Source: Streptomyces sp. R21 (GTDB lineage Bacteria; Actinomycetota; Actinomycetes; Streptomycetales; Streptomycetaceae). Taken from it: a DNA stretch of 64,000 bases. Made by a program: the position numbers and the translations under genes. The notes under the pieces are model-generated. The model ran no database searches, was not told where the DNA came from, and worked only from the letters and a program-made list of their open reading frames with translations. How positions within the stretch are numbered: the stretch's first letter is position 1; each line of letters opens with the position of its first letter. The stretch spans positions 1,984,001-2,048,000 of the forward strand of contig NZ_CP163435.1 of assembly GCF_041051975.1 (NCBI RefSeq). The letters run 5' to 3'. Positions 16,878 to 26,009 of the stretch are shown here, in pieces.

Positions 16878-16962
16878 CAAGAAGTGCCACGGGGCCGGAG
16901 GCGCCGGTGATTCGATCGGCCGGGGCGGTGCAGCAGGACACGACTGTCTCGGAGGGGGCGCG

Positions 16963-19560
16963 GTGATCGAGCAGTACGTGCGGGATCTTCAAGAGGTCGA
17001 CCAGACGCAGGTCGCGGTCGTCGGCGGCAAGGGCGCGCACCTGGGCGGGCTGTCGCGGATCGAAGGCGTCCGCGTGCCGGCCGGATTCTGCGTGACGACC
17101 GACGCCTTCCGGCGGATCATGGCGGAAGCGCCGTCGATCGACGCTCGGCTCGATCAGCTGTCGGCCCTGAACCCGGACGACCGGGAGGCGATCCGCACAC
17201 TCAGCGCGGAGATCCGGCGGACCATCGAAGGGATCGCCATCCCGGGCGATCTCGCGGCGGCGGTCACCCACGCGCTCGGCCGGCTCGGCGAGCAGGCCGC
17301 CTACGCCGTCCGATCGAGCGCAACGGCAGAGGACCTGCCGACGGCCTCCTTCGCCGGCCAGCAGGACACGTACCTGAACGTCGTGGGGCCGGCGGCGATC
17401 CTCCAGCACATCAGCCGCTGCTGGGCCTCGCTGTTCACCGAGCGGGCCGTGACGTACCGCCGGCAGAACGGCATCGACCACCGTACGGTCCACATGGCCG
17501 TGGTCGTGCAGCAGATGGCCTTCCCGGAAGCGTCCGGCATTCTGTTCACCGCCGACCCCGTCACGGGCAACCGGAAGGTCTCCACCGTGGACGCCGGCTT
17601 CGGTCTCGGCGAGGCGCTGGTCTCCGGCCTGGTGAATCCGGACGTCTTCAAGGTGCGGGACGGCGAGGTCGTCGCCAAGGCGATCGCCGCCAAACAGCGC
17701 GCCGTGCACGCCCTCCCGGCCGGCGGTACGCAGGAAGTGGAGATCGACTCGCAGCGGCAGGAGCAGCCGACGCTGACGGACGCCCAGGTCCTGCGGCTCG
17801 TGCGGCTCGGACGGCGGATCGAAGCGCACTTCGGCCGCCCGCAGGACATCGAATGGTGCCTGGTCGACGACGACTTCCGGATCGTTCAGAGCCGGCCGAT
17901 CACGACGCTGTTCCCCATCCCCGAGACCGGCGACCAGGAGAATCACCTCTACGTCTCCGTCGGTCATCAGCAGATGATGACCGACCCCATGAAGCCCCTG
18001 GGGCTCTCCACCTGGCAGCTGACGGCCATGGTGCCGATGCACGAAGCCGGCGGGAGGCTGTTTGTCGACGTCACCCGCCGCCTGGCCTCGCCCGCGAGCC
18101 GCGCCGCCCTCCTGGACCTCGTGGGGAGAGGCGATCCGCTGGTCAGGGACGCGCTGGAGACCGTCCTCGACCGCGACGGCTTCGTCCCGTCGCTCCCGGA
18201 CGCTGTTCCGGGCGGGCCGCCGGCCGGTGCCGCGTCCGCCCCGATCGAGACCGATCCGGCCGTCGTCGCCGAGCTGATCGAGCGCAGCCGGGCGTCCATC
18301 GCCGCCCTGGAGCGCGACATCCGGACGAAGACCGGACCGGCGCTGTTCGACTTCCTGCTGGAGGCCTTCGCCGAGCACAAGCGAGTCCTCAGCGATCCGC
18401 TGAGCATGCAGGCGATCATGGCGGGGATGGAGGCCACGTGGTGGCTCAACGACAAGCTGCAGGAGTGGCTGGGCGAGAAGAACGCGGCCGACACGCTGAC
18501 GCTGTCCGCCCCCGACAACATCACGTCGGAGATGGGACTGGAGCTGCTCGACGTCGCGGACGTGATCCGCCCGCATGCCGAGGTGGTGGCGTTCCTGCAG
18601 GGCGTCGAGGACGACGACTTCCTGGACGACCTGGCGAAACTCCCCGGCGGGACCGAAGCACGCGACGCCATCGAGGCCTACCTCGACCTGTACGGCATGC
18701 GCTGCGTCGGCGAGATCGACATCACGAGGCCGCGTTGGCGCGAGCGCCCCGCCACGCTCGTGCCCGTGATCCTCGACAACGTGAGGATCTTCGAGCCGGG
18801 CGCCGCCGAGCGGCGTTTCGAGCAGGGGCGGCAGGAGGCGCAGAAGAAGGAACAGGACGTGCTGTCACGCCTGCGGGCCCTGCCGGACGGGGATCAGAAA
18901 GCCGACGAGACCAAGCGGATGATCGACCGGGTACGCACCTTCATCGGATACCGGGAGTACCCGAAGTACGGCATCATCAGCCGCTACTTCGTCTACAAGC
19001 AGGCCCTGTTGGATGAGGCCGAGCGTCTCGTGCAGGCCGACGTGCTTCCTGAGCAGGAGGACATCTTCTACCTCACGTTCCAGGAACTCCACGAGGTCGT
19101 GCGCTCGAACCAGGTGGATGACCAGCTCATCCAGCAGCGCAAGGAAGCGTTCCGCTCGTACCACGCGCTCACACCGCCCCGGGTGCTCACCTCGGATGGT
19201 GAGGCCGTCACCGGGGCGTACCGGCGCGACGACGTACCGGCCGGCGCCCTGGTCGGCCTCCCGGTTTCCGCCGGGACCATCGAGGGGAGGGCCCGCGTCA
19301 TCCTCGACATGGCGGAGGCCGACCTCGAAGCGGGCGACATCCTCGTCACGACCTTCACGGACCCCAGCTGGTCCCCGCTGTTCGTCGGCATCGCGGGCCT
19401 GGTGACGGAGGTGGGCGGCCTGATGACCCACGGCGCGGTGATCGCCCGGGAGTACGGCTTGCCGGCCGTCGTGGGCGTGGACCGGGCCACCCGGCTCATC
19501 CGGGACGGGCAGCGGATCCGCGTGCACGGAACCGACGGGTACATCGAGATCCTGTCCTGA
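16963..19560 (+). CDS. rph: Rifampin phosphotransferase
   Basis: RPH inactivates rifamycins by transferring the beta-phosphate of ATP to the C21 hydroxyl. The 865-aa length fits the family. An N-terminal PPDK-like ATP-grasp domain (GGKGAHLGGLSRI, AYAVRSSATAEDLPTASFAGQ) is followed by a rifampin-binding domain and a C-terminal swivel domain whose phosphocarrier His is at about residue 823 in GGLMTHGAVIARE. I chose GTG 16963 (GGAGGGGG upstream). The leader from the RAE promoter is about 165 bases. PEP synthase shares the architecture, but the RAE and length favour rph. Confidence 0.92.
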   Translation: MIEQYVRDLQEVDQTQVAVVGGKGAHLGGLSRIEGVRVPAGFCVTTDAFRRIMAEAPSIDARLDQLSALNPDDREAIRTLSAEIRRTIEGIAIPGDLAAAVTHALGRLGEQAAYAVRSSATAEDLPTASFAGQQDTYLNVVGPAAILQHISRCWASLFTERAVTYRRQNGIDHRTVHMAVVVQQMAFPEASGILFTADPVTGNRKVSTVDAGFGLGEALVSGLVNPDVFKVRDGEVVAKAIAAKQRAVHALPAGGTQEVEIDSQRQEQPTLTDAQVLRLVRLGRRIEAHFGRPQDIEWCLVDDDFRIVQSRPITTLFPIPETGDQENHLYVSVGHQQMMTDPMKPLGLSTWQLTAMVPMHEAGGRLFVDVTRRLASPASRAALLDLVGRGDPLVRDALETVLDRDGFVPSLPDAVPGGPPAGAASAPIETDPAVVAELIERSRASIAALERDIRTKTGPALFDFLLEAFAEHKRVLSDPLSMQAIMAGMEATWWLNDKLQEWLGEKNAADTLTLSAPDNITSEMGLELLDVADVIRPHAEVVAFLQGVEDDDFLDDLAKLPGGTEARDAIEAYLDLYGMRCVGEIDITRPRWRERPATLVPVILDNVRIFEPGAAERRFEQGRQEAQKKEQDVLSRLRALPDGDQKADETKRMIDRVRTFIGYREYPKYGIISRYFVYKQALLDEAERLVQADVLPEQEDIFYLTFQELHEVVRSNQVDDQLIQQRKEAFRSYHALTPPRVLTSDGEAVTGAYRRDDVPAGALVGLPVSAGTIEGRARVILDMAEADLEAGDILVTTFTDPSWSPLFVGIAGLVTEVGGLMTHGAVIAREYGLPAVVGVDRATRLIRDGQRIRVHGTDGYIEILS

Positions 19561-19572
19561 CCGACCACACCG

Positions 19573-19616
19573 CGTCGGCGGCGCCGCCGTCCACTGATTA
19601 CTGCGGCCCGCCGACG
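19573..19616 (+). terminator. Possible terminator after rph
   Basis: CGTCGGCGG (19573-19581) pairs with CCGCCGACG (19608-19616) across a 26-base loop, and GGCGGCGCCGCC at 19577-19588 is an alternative compact palindrome. Placement 12 bases after the rph stop is reasonable, but there is no U tract. Confidence 0.4.
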
Positions 19617-19674
19617 ACCGCGCTCATGAGGATCCGTCAGTACGATGCGCGCCGCTCCGTCTGCGACCCCCGCG

Positions 19675-19940
19675 CTACGGAAGCAGTCGGCGTTCCTTCG
19701 CCACAGCAACCGCTCCCGCCCGGGTGTCCACGCCGAGCTTGTCGTAGATACGCCTCAGATGCGTCTTCACCGTCGCCTCGCTGATGAACAGCGCAGGGTC
19801 GTGCGCCCCTGCGCCGCCGCCTGGATCGCGGCGAACAGTTCCTCGGCTCGCTCGGCCTTCAGCAGATAGCCGGTCGCACCGGCCTCGATGGCACGGGTGA
19901 TGTCCGCGTCGGTGTCGTAGGTGGTGAGGATCAGGACGTG
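19675..19940 (-). pseudogene. NarL-type response regulator remnant
   Basis: On the minus strand a mid-receiver fragment (PHVLILTTYDTDADITRAIE, then AGATGYLLKAERAEELF) is followed, in another frame, by the last half of a LuxR HTH (LFISEATVKTHLRRIYDKLG) and a proper C-terminus ending in TAG at 19675. The first half of the receiver, including the phospho-acceptor Asp, and about 50 residues around the domain linker are gone. It cannot act as a normal regulator. Confidence 0.8.
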
Positions 19941-20375
19941 CGGCGCACCCGGGCCCTCATCGCGGGGACGCCATGCCCGCGTACGCCGGATGCGGAGTCG
20001 GGGCGATCGGCGGCGTCGAAACGTGGCCGTTGTCGGCGACGTCGAGGACGACCTGGTCGTCGAGGCGGGTGAGGGTGAGCGCGGCGGTGGTGGCCCCGGA
20101 GTGCTCCCGTACGTTGGCGAGGGCCCCCTGGGCGATACACGCAACAGCGCGGACTGCACGCGGTCGGGCAACGGTGCGCTCTGCCCGCCGTCGTCGACGT
20201 GGACGCGCACGGCGAGCCTCGTACCGGACTCCCGCTCGGCGATGGAGGCAGCGGTACGGATGTGGCCGCGGGCCTTGGCCGGATCGGCGTCCCAGGTCCG
20301 GTCCGCCACCTGGAGCAGCATCCGCTGGCTGGACAGGCCCTGGGCCCGGGTGTCGTGGATCTCGCCACGAAACAC
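19941..20375 (-). pseudogene. NarL-type sensor histidine kinase remnant
   Basis: Frames on the minus strand spell pieces of a HisKA_3/HATPase kinase: EIHDTRAQGLSSQRMLLQ with the phospho-acceptor His, then ALANVREHSGATTAALTLT and VVLDVADNGH, then GVPAMRARVRR in a third frame. The N-terminal sensor is entirely missing and at least two frameshifts interrupt the rest. It fuses directly to the response regulator fragment, and its upstream end stops at the tRNA terminator hairpin, as if cut by a deletion adjoining the tRNA gene. Confidence 0.8.
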
Positions 20376-20410
20376 GGATGGCGCTGACCGAAATCCGGCC
20401 AGCGCCATCC
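20376..20410 (-). terminator. Terminator of tRNA-Leu
   Basis: GGATGGCGCTG (20376-20386) and its exact complement (20400-20410) form an 11-bp stem that extends three more pairs after one mismatch. It lies 16 bases beyond the tRNA 3' end on the minus strand and is followed by GTGTTTC. Confidence 0.75.
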
Positions 20411-20426
20411 GTATACGTAGAGAAAG

Positions 20427-20511
20427 TGTCCGAGGGGGGACTTGAACCCCCACGCCCGATAAAGGGCACTAGCACCTCAAGCTAGCGCGTCTGCCATTCC
20501 GCCACCCGGAC
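20427..20511 (-). tRNA. tRNA-Leu (anticodon GAG)
   Basis: The minus strand folds as a complete 85-nt class II tRNA. The acceptor stem pairs GTCCGGG with CTCGGAC (one G-U). A D-arm is present. The anticodon stem CTAGC/GCTAG encloses TTGAGGT, anticodon GAG. A long variable arm (GCCC/GGGC) follows, then a T-arm GGGGG-TTCAAGT-CCCCC. The discriminator is A and CCA is not encoded. It reads CUC/CUU leucine codons. Confidence 0.96.
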
Positions 20512-20653
20512 TAGGTGTCTGCCGCCTGACCGGGGGTGTTCCCCGCGGCGACATGGACAACAATACCAAGGTTTCGGGGTGGCCTTCACCTGCGTATCCG
20601 GGCCTCCGGAGCGGGTCCACGGGACACGGCGGGGGCGCGCCTAGAGTCTCACC

Positions 20654-21985
20654 ATGGGTGACTGGATGGCTACGGGAGGCCCCCGGGCGAGGCTGCGGCC
20701 GAGGGCGTTGTCGCCGTTGCGGGAGCATCTGCGGGACACGTTCTGGTTCGCGCCCACCGCGGCGATGGTGCTGGTCCTCGTGGTGTGGGCGCTGGCGGCG
20801 GAGCTCGACACCGAGATCGTCGAGGCGTTGCAGGACCAGCAGGACTATGACGCGGTGAAGGACCTGCTGCGTTTCGCGGACGACGCGAAGACCGTGGTCA
20901 CCGTCGTCAGCTCGGCGATGATGACCTTCATCGGTGTCGTGTTCAGCATCTCGCTGGTCGCCGTGCAGATGGCGAGCGGGCAGTTCAGTCCGCGGGTGGT
21001 GCGGATCTTCGTACGCAGCAGGATCACCAAGGCCACCTTCGCCGTGTTCCTGGCGACCTTTCTGCTGTCGCTGCTCGTCCTGACGTCGTACGACGGGGAG
21101 CCGGACCCCCGGCTGGTCACATCCGTGCCCCTGGTGCAGTCGATCGTGACGCTGCTGATGGTGGCGCTGAGTCTGCTGCTCTTCGTGATGTACGTGAACC
21201 AGACGCTGCGCCTGATGCGGGTGGGGCATGTGGTCGCCCGGATCGCCGGGGAGTCGTTCCGGGTGGTGGAGCGCATGCCGGCCGGGCCCCCGGCGGATGC
21301 CACGGGCGACCTCGGGCCCGAGACGGCGCGCGTCGCGTACCAGGGGCGCGCCGGGGTGCTGCGGGACGTGAACATCGCCCGGTTGGTGCGTACGGCGCGG
21401 CACCAGGGCGTCGTGCTGCGGCTGATCCCCCGGATCGGGGACTTCGTGGTGCCGGGGACACCGCTGCTGGCCGTGCACGGCGGGCCCGCTCCCTCCCGGC
21501 GGGCGCTGCGCTACACGGTGTCCGTGGGCGTCGAGCGCACCTTCCACCAGGATCTCGGCTTCGGGCTGCGGCAGTTGTCGGACATCGCGCTGCGCGCGCT
21601 GTCGCCCGCCGTGAACGACCCGACGACGGCCGTTCAGGCCCTGGACCGCATCGTGCAGTTCCTGGCCGCGCTGACCCGGCGACCGCTTGATACGTCGCTG
21701 CACCGCGACCGGCGGGGGGCGGTGCGGCTGGTGCAGCCGGTGCCTGGCTGGACCGAGCTGGTGGATCTGGGGTTCGCCGAGATCCGGGGGTGCGCGGCGG
21801 AGAGTCCGCAGGTCACCCGGCGCATGGTGGCGGGGCTCGACGATCTCCTGCTGGTCGTTCCCGCGGAGCGCCGGGCGCCGTTGCTGCGCCATCGCGAGCT
21901 GCTGGTGTCGGCCGTGGAACAAACGGTCCCGGAGGCGGCCGACCGCGCCTTCGCGCTACGGCCCGACCGGCAGGGCATCGGATAG
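20654..21985 (+). CDS. DUF2254 integral membrane protein
   Basis: The 443-aa protein matches the DUF2254 family. It has about four membrane segments in its first 190 residues (for example FAPTAAMVLVLVVWALAAEL and VTVVSSAMMTFIGVVFSISL) with the conserved AVQMASGQFSPRVVR loop between them, and a soluble C-terminal half containing LRQLSDIALRALSPAVNDPT. No function is established. TAGAGT at 20642-20647 lies six bases before ATG 20654 and would make the mRNA nearly leaderless; there is no Shine-Dalgarno. Confidence 0.88.
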   Translation: MGDWMATGGPRARLRPRALSPLREHLRDTFWFAPTAAMVLVLVVWALAAELDTEIVEALQDQQDYDAVKDLLRFADDAKTVVTVVSSAMMTFIGVVFSISLVAVQMASGQFSPRVVRIFVRSRITKATFAVFLATFLLSLLVLTSYDGEPDPRLVTSVPLVQSIVTLLMVALSLLLFVMYVNQTLRLMRVGHVVARIAGESFRVVERMPAGPPADATGDLGPETARVAYQGRAGVLRDVNIARLVRTARHQGVVLRLIPRIGDFVVPGTPLLAVHGGPAPSRRALRYTVSVGVERTFHQDLGFGLRQLSDIALRALSPAVNDPTTAVQALDRIVQFLAALTRRPLDTSLHRDRRGAVRLVQPVPGWTELVDLGFAEIRGCAAESPQVTRRMVAGLDDLLLVVPAERRAPLLRHRELLVSAVEQTVPEAADRAFALRPDRQGIG

Positions 21986-22019
21986 GCGCGGGCCCCGCCC
22001 ATCGCTGAAGGTGACCGTG

Positions 22020-22059
22020 AACGGCGGACGGCACCCCGAAGAGGGCGCCGCCCGCCGTT
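22020..22059. terminator. Bidirectional terminator between convergent genes
   Basis: AACGGCGG (22020-22027) pairs with CCGCCGTT (22052-22059), with further internal CGGC/GCCG pairing. It lies between the DUF2254 stop and the stop of the opposing aldehyde dehydrogenase gene. Confidence 0.65.
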
Positions 22060-22062
22060 GCC

Positions 22063-23619
22063 TCACGGAATGAGCTGGTAGTCCGGGAAGTTGCCGGGCA
22101 GCCGCTCCCCCACCGGGCCCTGGGTCACGGCGCGCACCAGCAGCTCGCCGCCGACGAAGGCGCCGCGCCAGGACGCGCCGAAGCCGCCGAAGAGTTCGTC
22201 GCGGTCGCCGCGGGAACGGGGCTTGCCGCGGCCGACCTTGAACGCGCGGATCTGCGGGGCCAGCCGGTCGTACGTCGCCTCGTCGTCGGTGGACAGGGTG
22301 GCGACGAGGGCACCGTTCGACGCGTTCATGGCGGCGAGCAGCTCGGCCTCGGTGTCGACCAGGACGATGGTGTCGACCGGACCGAAGGGCTCCGCGTGGT
22401 GCAGCGGCGAGGACGGCGGCGGGTTGAGGAGCGTGACGGGCTGGACGTACGCCGAGGTGTCCTGGCCGGGCACGAAGCGCGCGTCCGACAGCTTGCCGCG
22501 GTGCAGCGGGACGGCGCCCCGGCTGACGGCCTCGGCGACCTGGTCGTGCAGCTCCTTGGCCTTGGCCGCGTTGATCACGGGCCCGAAGTCCAGCTCGGGG
22601 AACGGGTCCTCGGGGTTCTCGACGGCGAGCGGGTGCCCGACCCGCAGGGTGCGCACGGCCGGGAGGTACGCGGCGAGGAACTCGTCGAACAGGTCGCGCT
22701 GGACCACGAAGCGCGGGTAGGCGGTGCAGCGCTGCTTGCCGTAGTCGAAGAGCTTCGGGATGACGGCCGTCAGGGTGTCCCAGTCGGTGTAGTTCCAGAT
22801 GCCCCAGGTGTTGAGTCCTTCCTGTTCGAGTACGTGCCGCTTGCCGAGGTCGGCGACGGCGGTGGCCACCGCGGCGCCCGTGTCGCGGCCGCCGACGAAG
22901 GAGACACAGCCGATCTCGGGGGCGCGCACGAGCGCTTCGGACAGCTCGCCTCCGCTGCCGCTGACGAGGGTGACGGGGATCCCCTCGCGGGCGGCGAGCG
23001 CGCTGGCCAGGGTGAGACAGGCGACGCCGCCGTCGGTCGGGGTCTTGGCGATGACGGCGTTGCCGGCCAATGCCTGTACCAGCATTGCGTGAACGAGCAC
23101 GCTCATCGGGTAGTTCCAGCTCGCGATGTTGGACACCGGGCCGTCGAGCGGGGTGCGCCCCTCGACCATGGGCTCGATGCCGTCGACGTACCAGCGCACG
23201 CCGTCGATCGCCCGGTCCACGTCGGCCTGCGCGAGCCGCCAGGGCTTGCCGATCTCCCAGACGAGGAGCAGGGCGAGCAGTTCCCGGTGCTCGGTGAGCG
23301 CGTCGAGGGTGGCCGCGACGCGGGCGCGGCGTTCGGCCGGGGGGACGTGGCGCCAGGCGCGGTGCTGGTCGAGCGAGGCGCGTACGGCCTGGCGGGCGGT
23401 GGCGCTGTTCAGGCGGGGCGGCCCGGCGATGGGGCTGCCGTCGACGGGGCTGGTGGCGGGCAGGGCCCGGCCGTCCGGCTGCCAGGCGGCGCCCCAGAGG
23501 TTGAGGACGCGGTCGTCCCGGAACGCCTCGGGGGCGACGGCGAGGCAGCGCTGCCAGGCGTCGGCCCAGGACGTACCGGACTTCACGACGAAGGGGGTGG
23601 AGCTGAGGGTGGATGCCAT
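22063..23619 (-). CDS. Aldehyde dehydrogenase family protein
   Basis: The 518-aa protein is an NAD(P)+-dependent aldehyde dehydrogenase. It shows IASWNYPMSVLVHAMLVQAL, the nucleotide-site stretch VTLVSGSGGELSEALV, VSFVGGRDTG, the Glu region LEQEGLNTWG and the catalytic Cys in YGKQRCTAYPRFVV. It is longer and more divergent than betaine- or succinate-semialdehyde dehydrogenases and resembles PaaN-like members, but the substrate is unassigned. ATG 23619 has GGAG seven bases upstream. It lies downstream of sucD on the same strand, 171 bases away, so an organic-acid role is possible. Confidence 0.85.
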   Translation of the reverse strand: MASTLSSTPFVVKSGTSWADAWQRCLAVAPEAFRDDRVLNLWGAAWQPDGRALPATSPVDGSPIAGPPRLNSATARQAVRASLDQHRAWRHVPPAERRARVAATLDALTEHRELLALLLVWEIGKPWRLAQADVDRAIDGVRWYVDGIEPMVEGRTPLDGPVSNIASWNYPMSVLVHAMLVQALAGNAVIAKTPTDGGVACLTLASALAAREGIPVTLVSGSGGELSEALVRAPEIGCVSFVGGRDTGAAVATAVADLGKRHVLEQEGLNTWGIWNYTDWDTLTAVIPKLFDYGKQRCTAYPRFVVQRDLFDEFLAAYLPAVRTLRVGHPLAVENPEDPFPELDFGPVINAAKAKELHDQVAEAVSRGAVPLHRGKLSDARFVPGQDTSAYVQPVTLLNPPPSSPLHHAEPFGPVDTIVLVDTEAELLAAMNASNGALVATLSTDDEATYDRLAPQIRAFKVGRGKPRSRGDRDELFGGFGASWRGAFVGGELLVRAVTQGPVGERLPGNFPDYQLIP

Positions 23620-23790
23620 CGATGTCTCCGCTCTCGGTGCACAGTCGGGGGCGGGAGGGTGGGCCGGCTCCTGCCGACCTGCATGGTGCAGGGGGCGGCA
23701 AGAGCACGGGTCGCGTACGCACAGAGGAGGGCGTCGCGCGGGTACGGGGGAACGTAGTGATGCCCTGTTGCTCGCGGCTGTCACCCCGCG

Positions 23791-24723
23791 TCAACTATGA
23801 GTGACGTCACGTTCCTCATCGAGCCGCGCCAGTACCAGCTGGGCGGTCTCCGTCGGTGTACTTCCGACCTTGACGCCGATCGCCTCCAGCGCCTCCTTCT
23901 TCGCCTGCGCCGTGCCGGAGGAGCCCGACACGATCGCGCCGGCGTGTCCCATCGTCCTGCCCTCGGGCGCGGTGAATCCGGCGATATAGGCGACGACGGG
24001 CTTGGTGACGTGGTCGCGGACGTACCCGGCCGCCCGTTCCTCGGCGTCGCCGCCGATCTCCCCGATGAGCACGATGAGTTCGGTGTCGGGGTCGTCCTGG
24101 AAGGCGGCCAGGCAGTCGATGTGGGTGGTGCCGACGACGGGGTCGCCTCCGATGCCCACGCATGTCGAGAAGCCGATGTCGCGGAGTTCGTACATGAGTT
24201 GGTAGGTGAGTGTGCCCGACTTGGACACCAGTCCGATGCGACCCGGCTTGGTGATGTCGGCGGGGATGATGCCCGCGTTGGACTGTCCCGGGGTGATCAG
24301 GCCGGGGCAGTTGGGTCCGATGACGCGGGTGCCCTTCGCGGCGGCGTACGCGTGGAAGGAGACGGAGTCGTGGACCGGGATGCCCTCCGTGATGACGACC
24401 GCGAGGCCGATCCCCGCGTCGGCGGCCTCCACAACGGCCGCTTTGGCGAAGGCGGGTGGCACGAAGAGGACCGTGACGTCGGCGCCGGTGGCCGCCATGC
24501 CCTCGCGGACCGAGGCGAAGACGGGCACCGCGATGGGGGCACCTCCCAGGCCGTTCAGGCACTGGGGGACGCCGAAGTCGACACTGCGGCCGGCCTTGCG
24601 CGGGTTGACACCGCCGACGACGTCCGTGCCGGCCGCGAGCATGCGGCGGGTGTGCTTCATGCCTTCGCTGCCGGTCATGCCCTGGACGAGGACCTTGCTC
24701 TCCTTGGTGAGAAAGATGGCCAT
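23791..24723 (-). CDS. sucD: Succinyl-CoA ligase alpha subunit
   Basis: The 310-aa alpha subunit binds CoA and carries the phosphohistidine. It shows [19 protein letters not shown] near the start, [14 protein letters not shown], and the active-site His in [16 protein letters not shown]. With SucC it interconverts succinyl-CoA and succinate with nucleotide synthesis. ATG 24723 follows the sucC stop by 11 bases with GGAGCAGG between them. Streptomyces normally has a housekeeping sucCD elsewhere, so this is likely a dedicated copy for the oxalate cluster, balancing CoA donors for Frc. Confidence 0.93.
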   Translation of the reverse strand: MAIFLTKESKVLVQGMTGSEGMKHTRRMLAAGTDVVGGVNPRKAGRSVDFGVPQCLNGLGGAPIAVPVFASVREGMAATGADVTVLFVPPAFAKAAVVEAADAGIGLAVVITEGIPVHDSVSFHAYAAAKGTRVIGPNCPGLITPGQSNAGIIPADITKPGRIGLVSKSGTLTYQLMYELRDIGFSTCVGIGGDPVVGTTHIDCLAAFQDDPDTELIVLIGEIGGDAEERAAGYVRDHVTKPVVAYIAGFTAPEGRTMGHAGAIVSGSSGTAQAKKEALEAIGVKVGSTPTETAQLVLARLDEERDVTHS

Positions 24724-24734
24724 GTCCTGCTCCC

Positions 24735-25865
24735 TCAGCCGGCGTTGGCGAGTTGGGCGGCGCGGCGCGCGGCGCCGTCCATGGTGGTGACCTGTTCGAC
24801 GAGCGGATGGGCGTGTTCTTCGAGAAGCGCTCGGCCGCGTACGGCGTTGTTGCCGTCGAGGCGGACCACGAGTGGCTTGGTCAACTGGACGGATTCCAGG
24901 GCCTGCACGATGCCGTCGGCGACCGCGTCGCAGGCCGTGATGCCGCCGAAGACGTTGACGAAGACCGATTTCACGGCCGGGTCGGAGAGGATGACGGACA
25001 GGCCGTCGGCCATGATCTGGGCGGAGGCTCCGCCGCCGATGTCGAGGAAGTTGGCGGGGCGGGCGCCGCAGCCCGCGACCACGTCGAGGGTCGACATGAC
25101 CAGGCCGGCGCCGTTGCCGATGATGCCGACCTCGCCGTCCAGCTTGACGTAGTTGAGCCCCTTGGCCGCAGCCGCCGCCTCCAGCGGGTCGTCGCGTGCG
25201 GCGTCCTCGGCTCCCCAACGCGCCTGTCGGAAGCGGGCGTTGTCGTCGAGGGTGACCTTGCCGTCCAGGGCGAGGATCTGCCCCTGCGCCGTACGGACGA
25301 GGGGGTTCACCTCGACGAGGACGGCATCCTCGCGGGTGAGCACCTCCCAGAGCCGTACGAGGACGTCGACGGTCCCTGGCGGCAGTCCGGCCGTCTCGGC
25401 GATCTCCGTGGCCTTCGCCGAGGTGACGCCCTCGGCGGGATCGATCGGGATGCGGGCGACGGCCTCGGGCCTGGTCGCGGCCACCTCCTCGATGTCCATG
25501 CCGCCCTCGGCGGAGGCGATCGCGAGGAAGCGGCCGGCGGCGCGGTCGAGGACGTAGGAGACGTAGAACTCGCATCCGATGTCGACCGGTTGGGCCAGCA
25601 TGACCTTGCCGACGGTGTGGCCCTTGATGTCCATGCCGAGGATCTGCCGTGCGGTCAGTTCGGTGGCGGCCGGGTCCGCGGCGAGCTTCACGCCGCCCGC
25701 CTTGCCGCGGCCGCCGGTCTTCACCTGCGCCTTGACGACGACGCGGCCGCCGAGCCTGCGGGCGATCTCACGCGCCTCCTTGGGCGAGGCCGTGACCTCG
25801 GCCTTCGGCACCAAGATGCCGTGTTCCTCGAAGAGTTGCCTTGCCTGGTGCTCGTACAGGTCCAT
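24735..25865 (-). CDS. sucC: Succinyl-CoA ligase beta subunit
   Basis: The 376-aa beta subunit has an ATP-grasp fold: [37 protein letters not shown] for nucleotide binding, EVNPLV for metal binding, and the subunit-contact strand [13 protein letters not shown] with [12 protein letters not shown] 25865 has AGGAG six bases upstream. The gene diverges from the oxc-like gene; the 144-bp spacer holds a perfect inverted repeat matching a motif found near the GntR and fdh genes, so both arms are probably co-regulated. Confidence 0.94.
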   Translation of the reverse strand: MDLYEHQARQLFEEHGILVPKAEVTASPKEAREIARRLGGRVVVKAQVKTGGRGKAGGVKLAADPAATELTARQILGMDIKGHTVGKVMLAQPVDIGCEFYVSYVLDRAAGRFLAIASAEGGMDIEEVAATRPEAVARIPIDPAEGVTSAKATEIAETAGLPPGTVDVLVRLWEVLTREDAVLVEVNPLVRTAQGQILALDGKVTLDDNARFRQARWGAEDAARDDPLEAAAAAKGLNYVKLDGEVGIIGNGAGLVMSTLDVVAGCGARPANFLDIGGGASAQIMADGLSVILSDPAVKSVFVNVFGGITACDAVADGIVQALESVQLTKPLVVRLDGNNAVRGRALLEEHAHPLVEQVTTMDGAARRAAQLANAG

Positions 25866-25934
25866 TCCGGCTCCTGACTCAAAAGTGCCGCACGCCCCCT
25901 GGACACCACCCACTGGATGCGGGATAACAAGCTT

Positions 25935-25958
25935 CATACAGTATTCGTCGACTGTATG
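25935..25958. promoter_or_regulatory. Inverted-repeat operator in the sucC/oxc divergent region
   Basis: CATACAGT and ACTGTATG, 8-bp perfect arms, flank an 8-base spacer ending in GTCG. The right side holds GTCGACTGT (25947-25955), the complement of ACAGTCGAC, one member of the AC(N)GT(A/C)GAC half-site family also seen at 57489-57497, 60183-60191, 60260-60268 and 60277-60285. The AT-rich sequence stands out here. A FadR-type GntR protein is the likely binder. Confidence 0.55.
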
Positions 25959-26009
25959 CAATGTACCGCGAGAGCGTTCCAACCCCCTACGAAGGGACAG
26001 GACTTCGCC

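Noticed and set aside
16784..16966. A 60-codon frame overlapping the rph start
   Set aside because: No ribosome site at its GTG and no recognisable composition or motif. The shorter frame at 16836 is the more interesting one.
23797..23808. GTGACGTCAC palindrome near the sucD stop as an operator
   Set aside because: It is inside the sucD coding end, short, and not repeated in other control regions.
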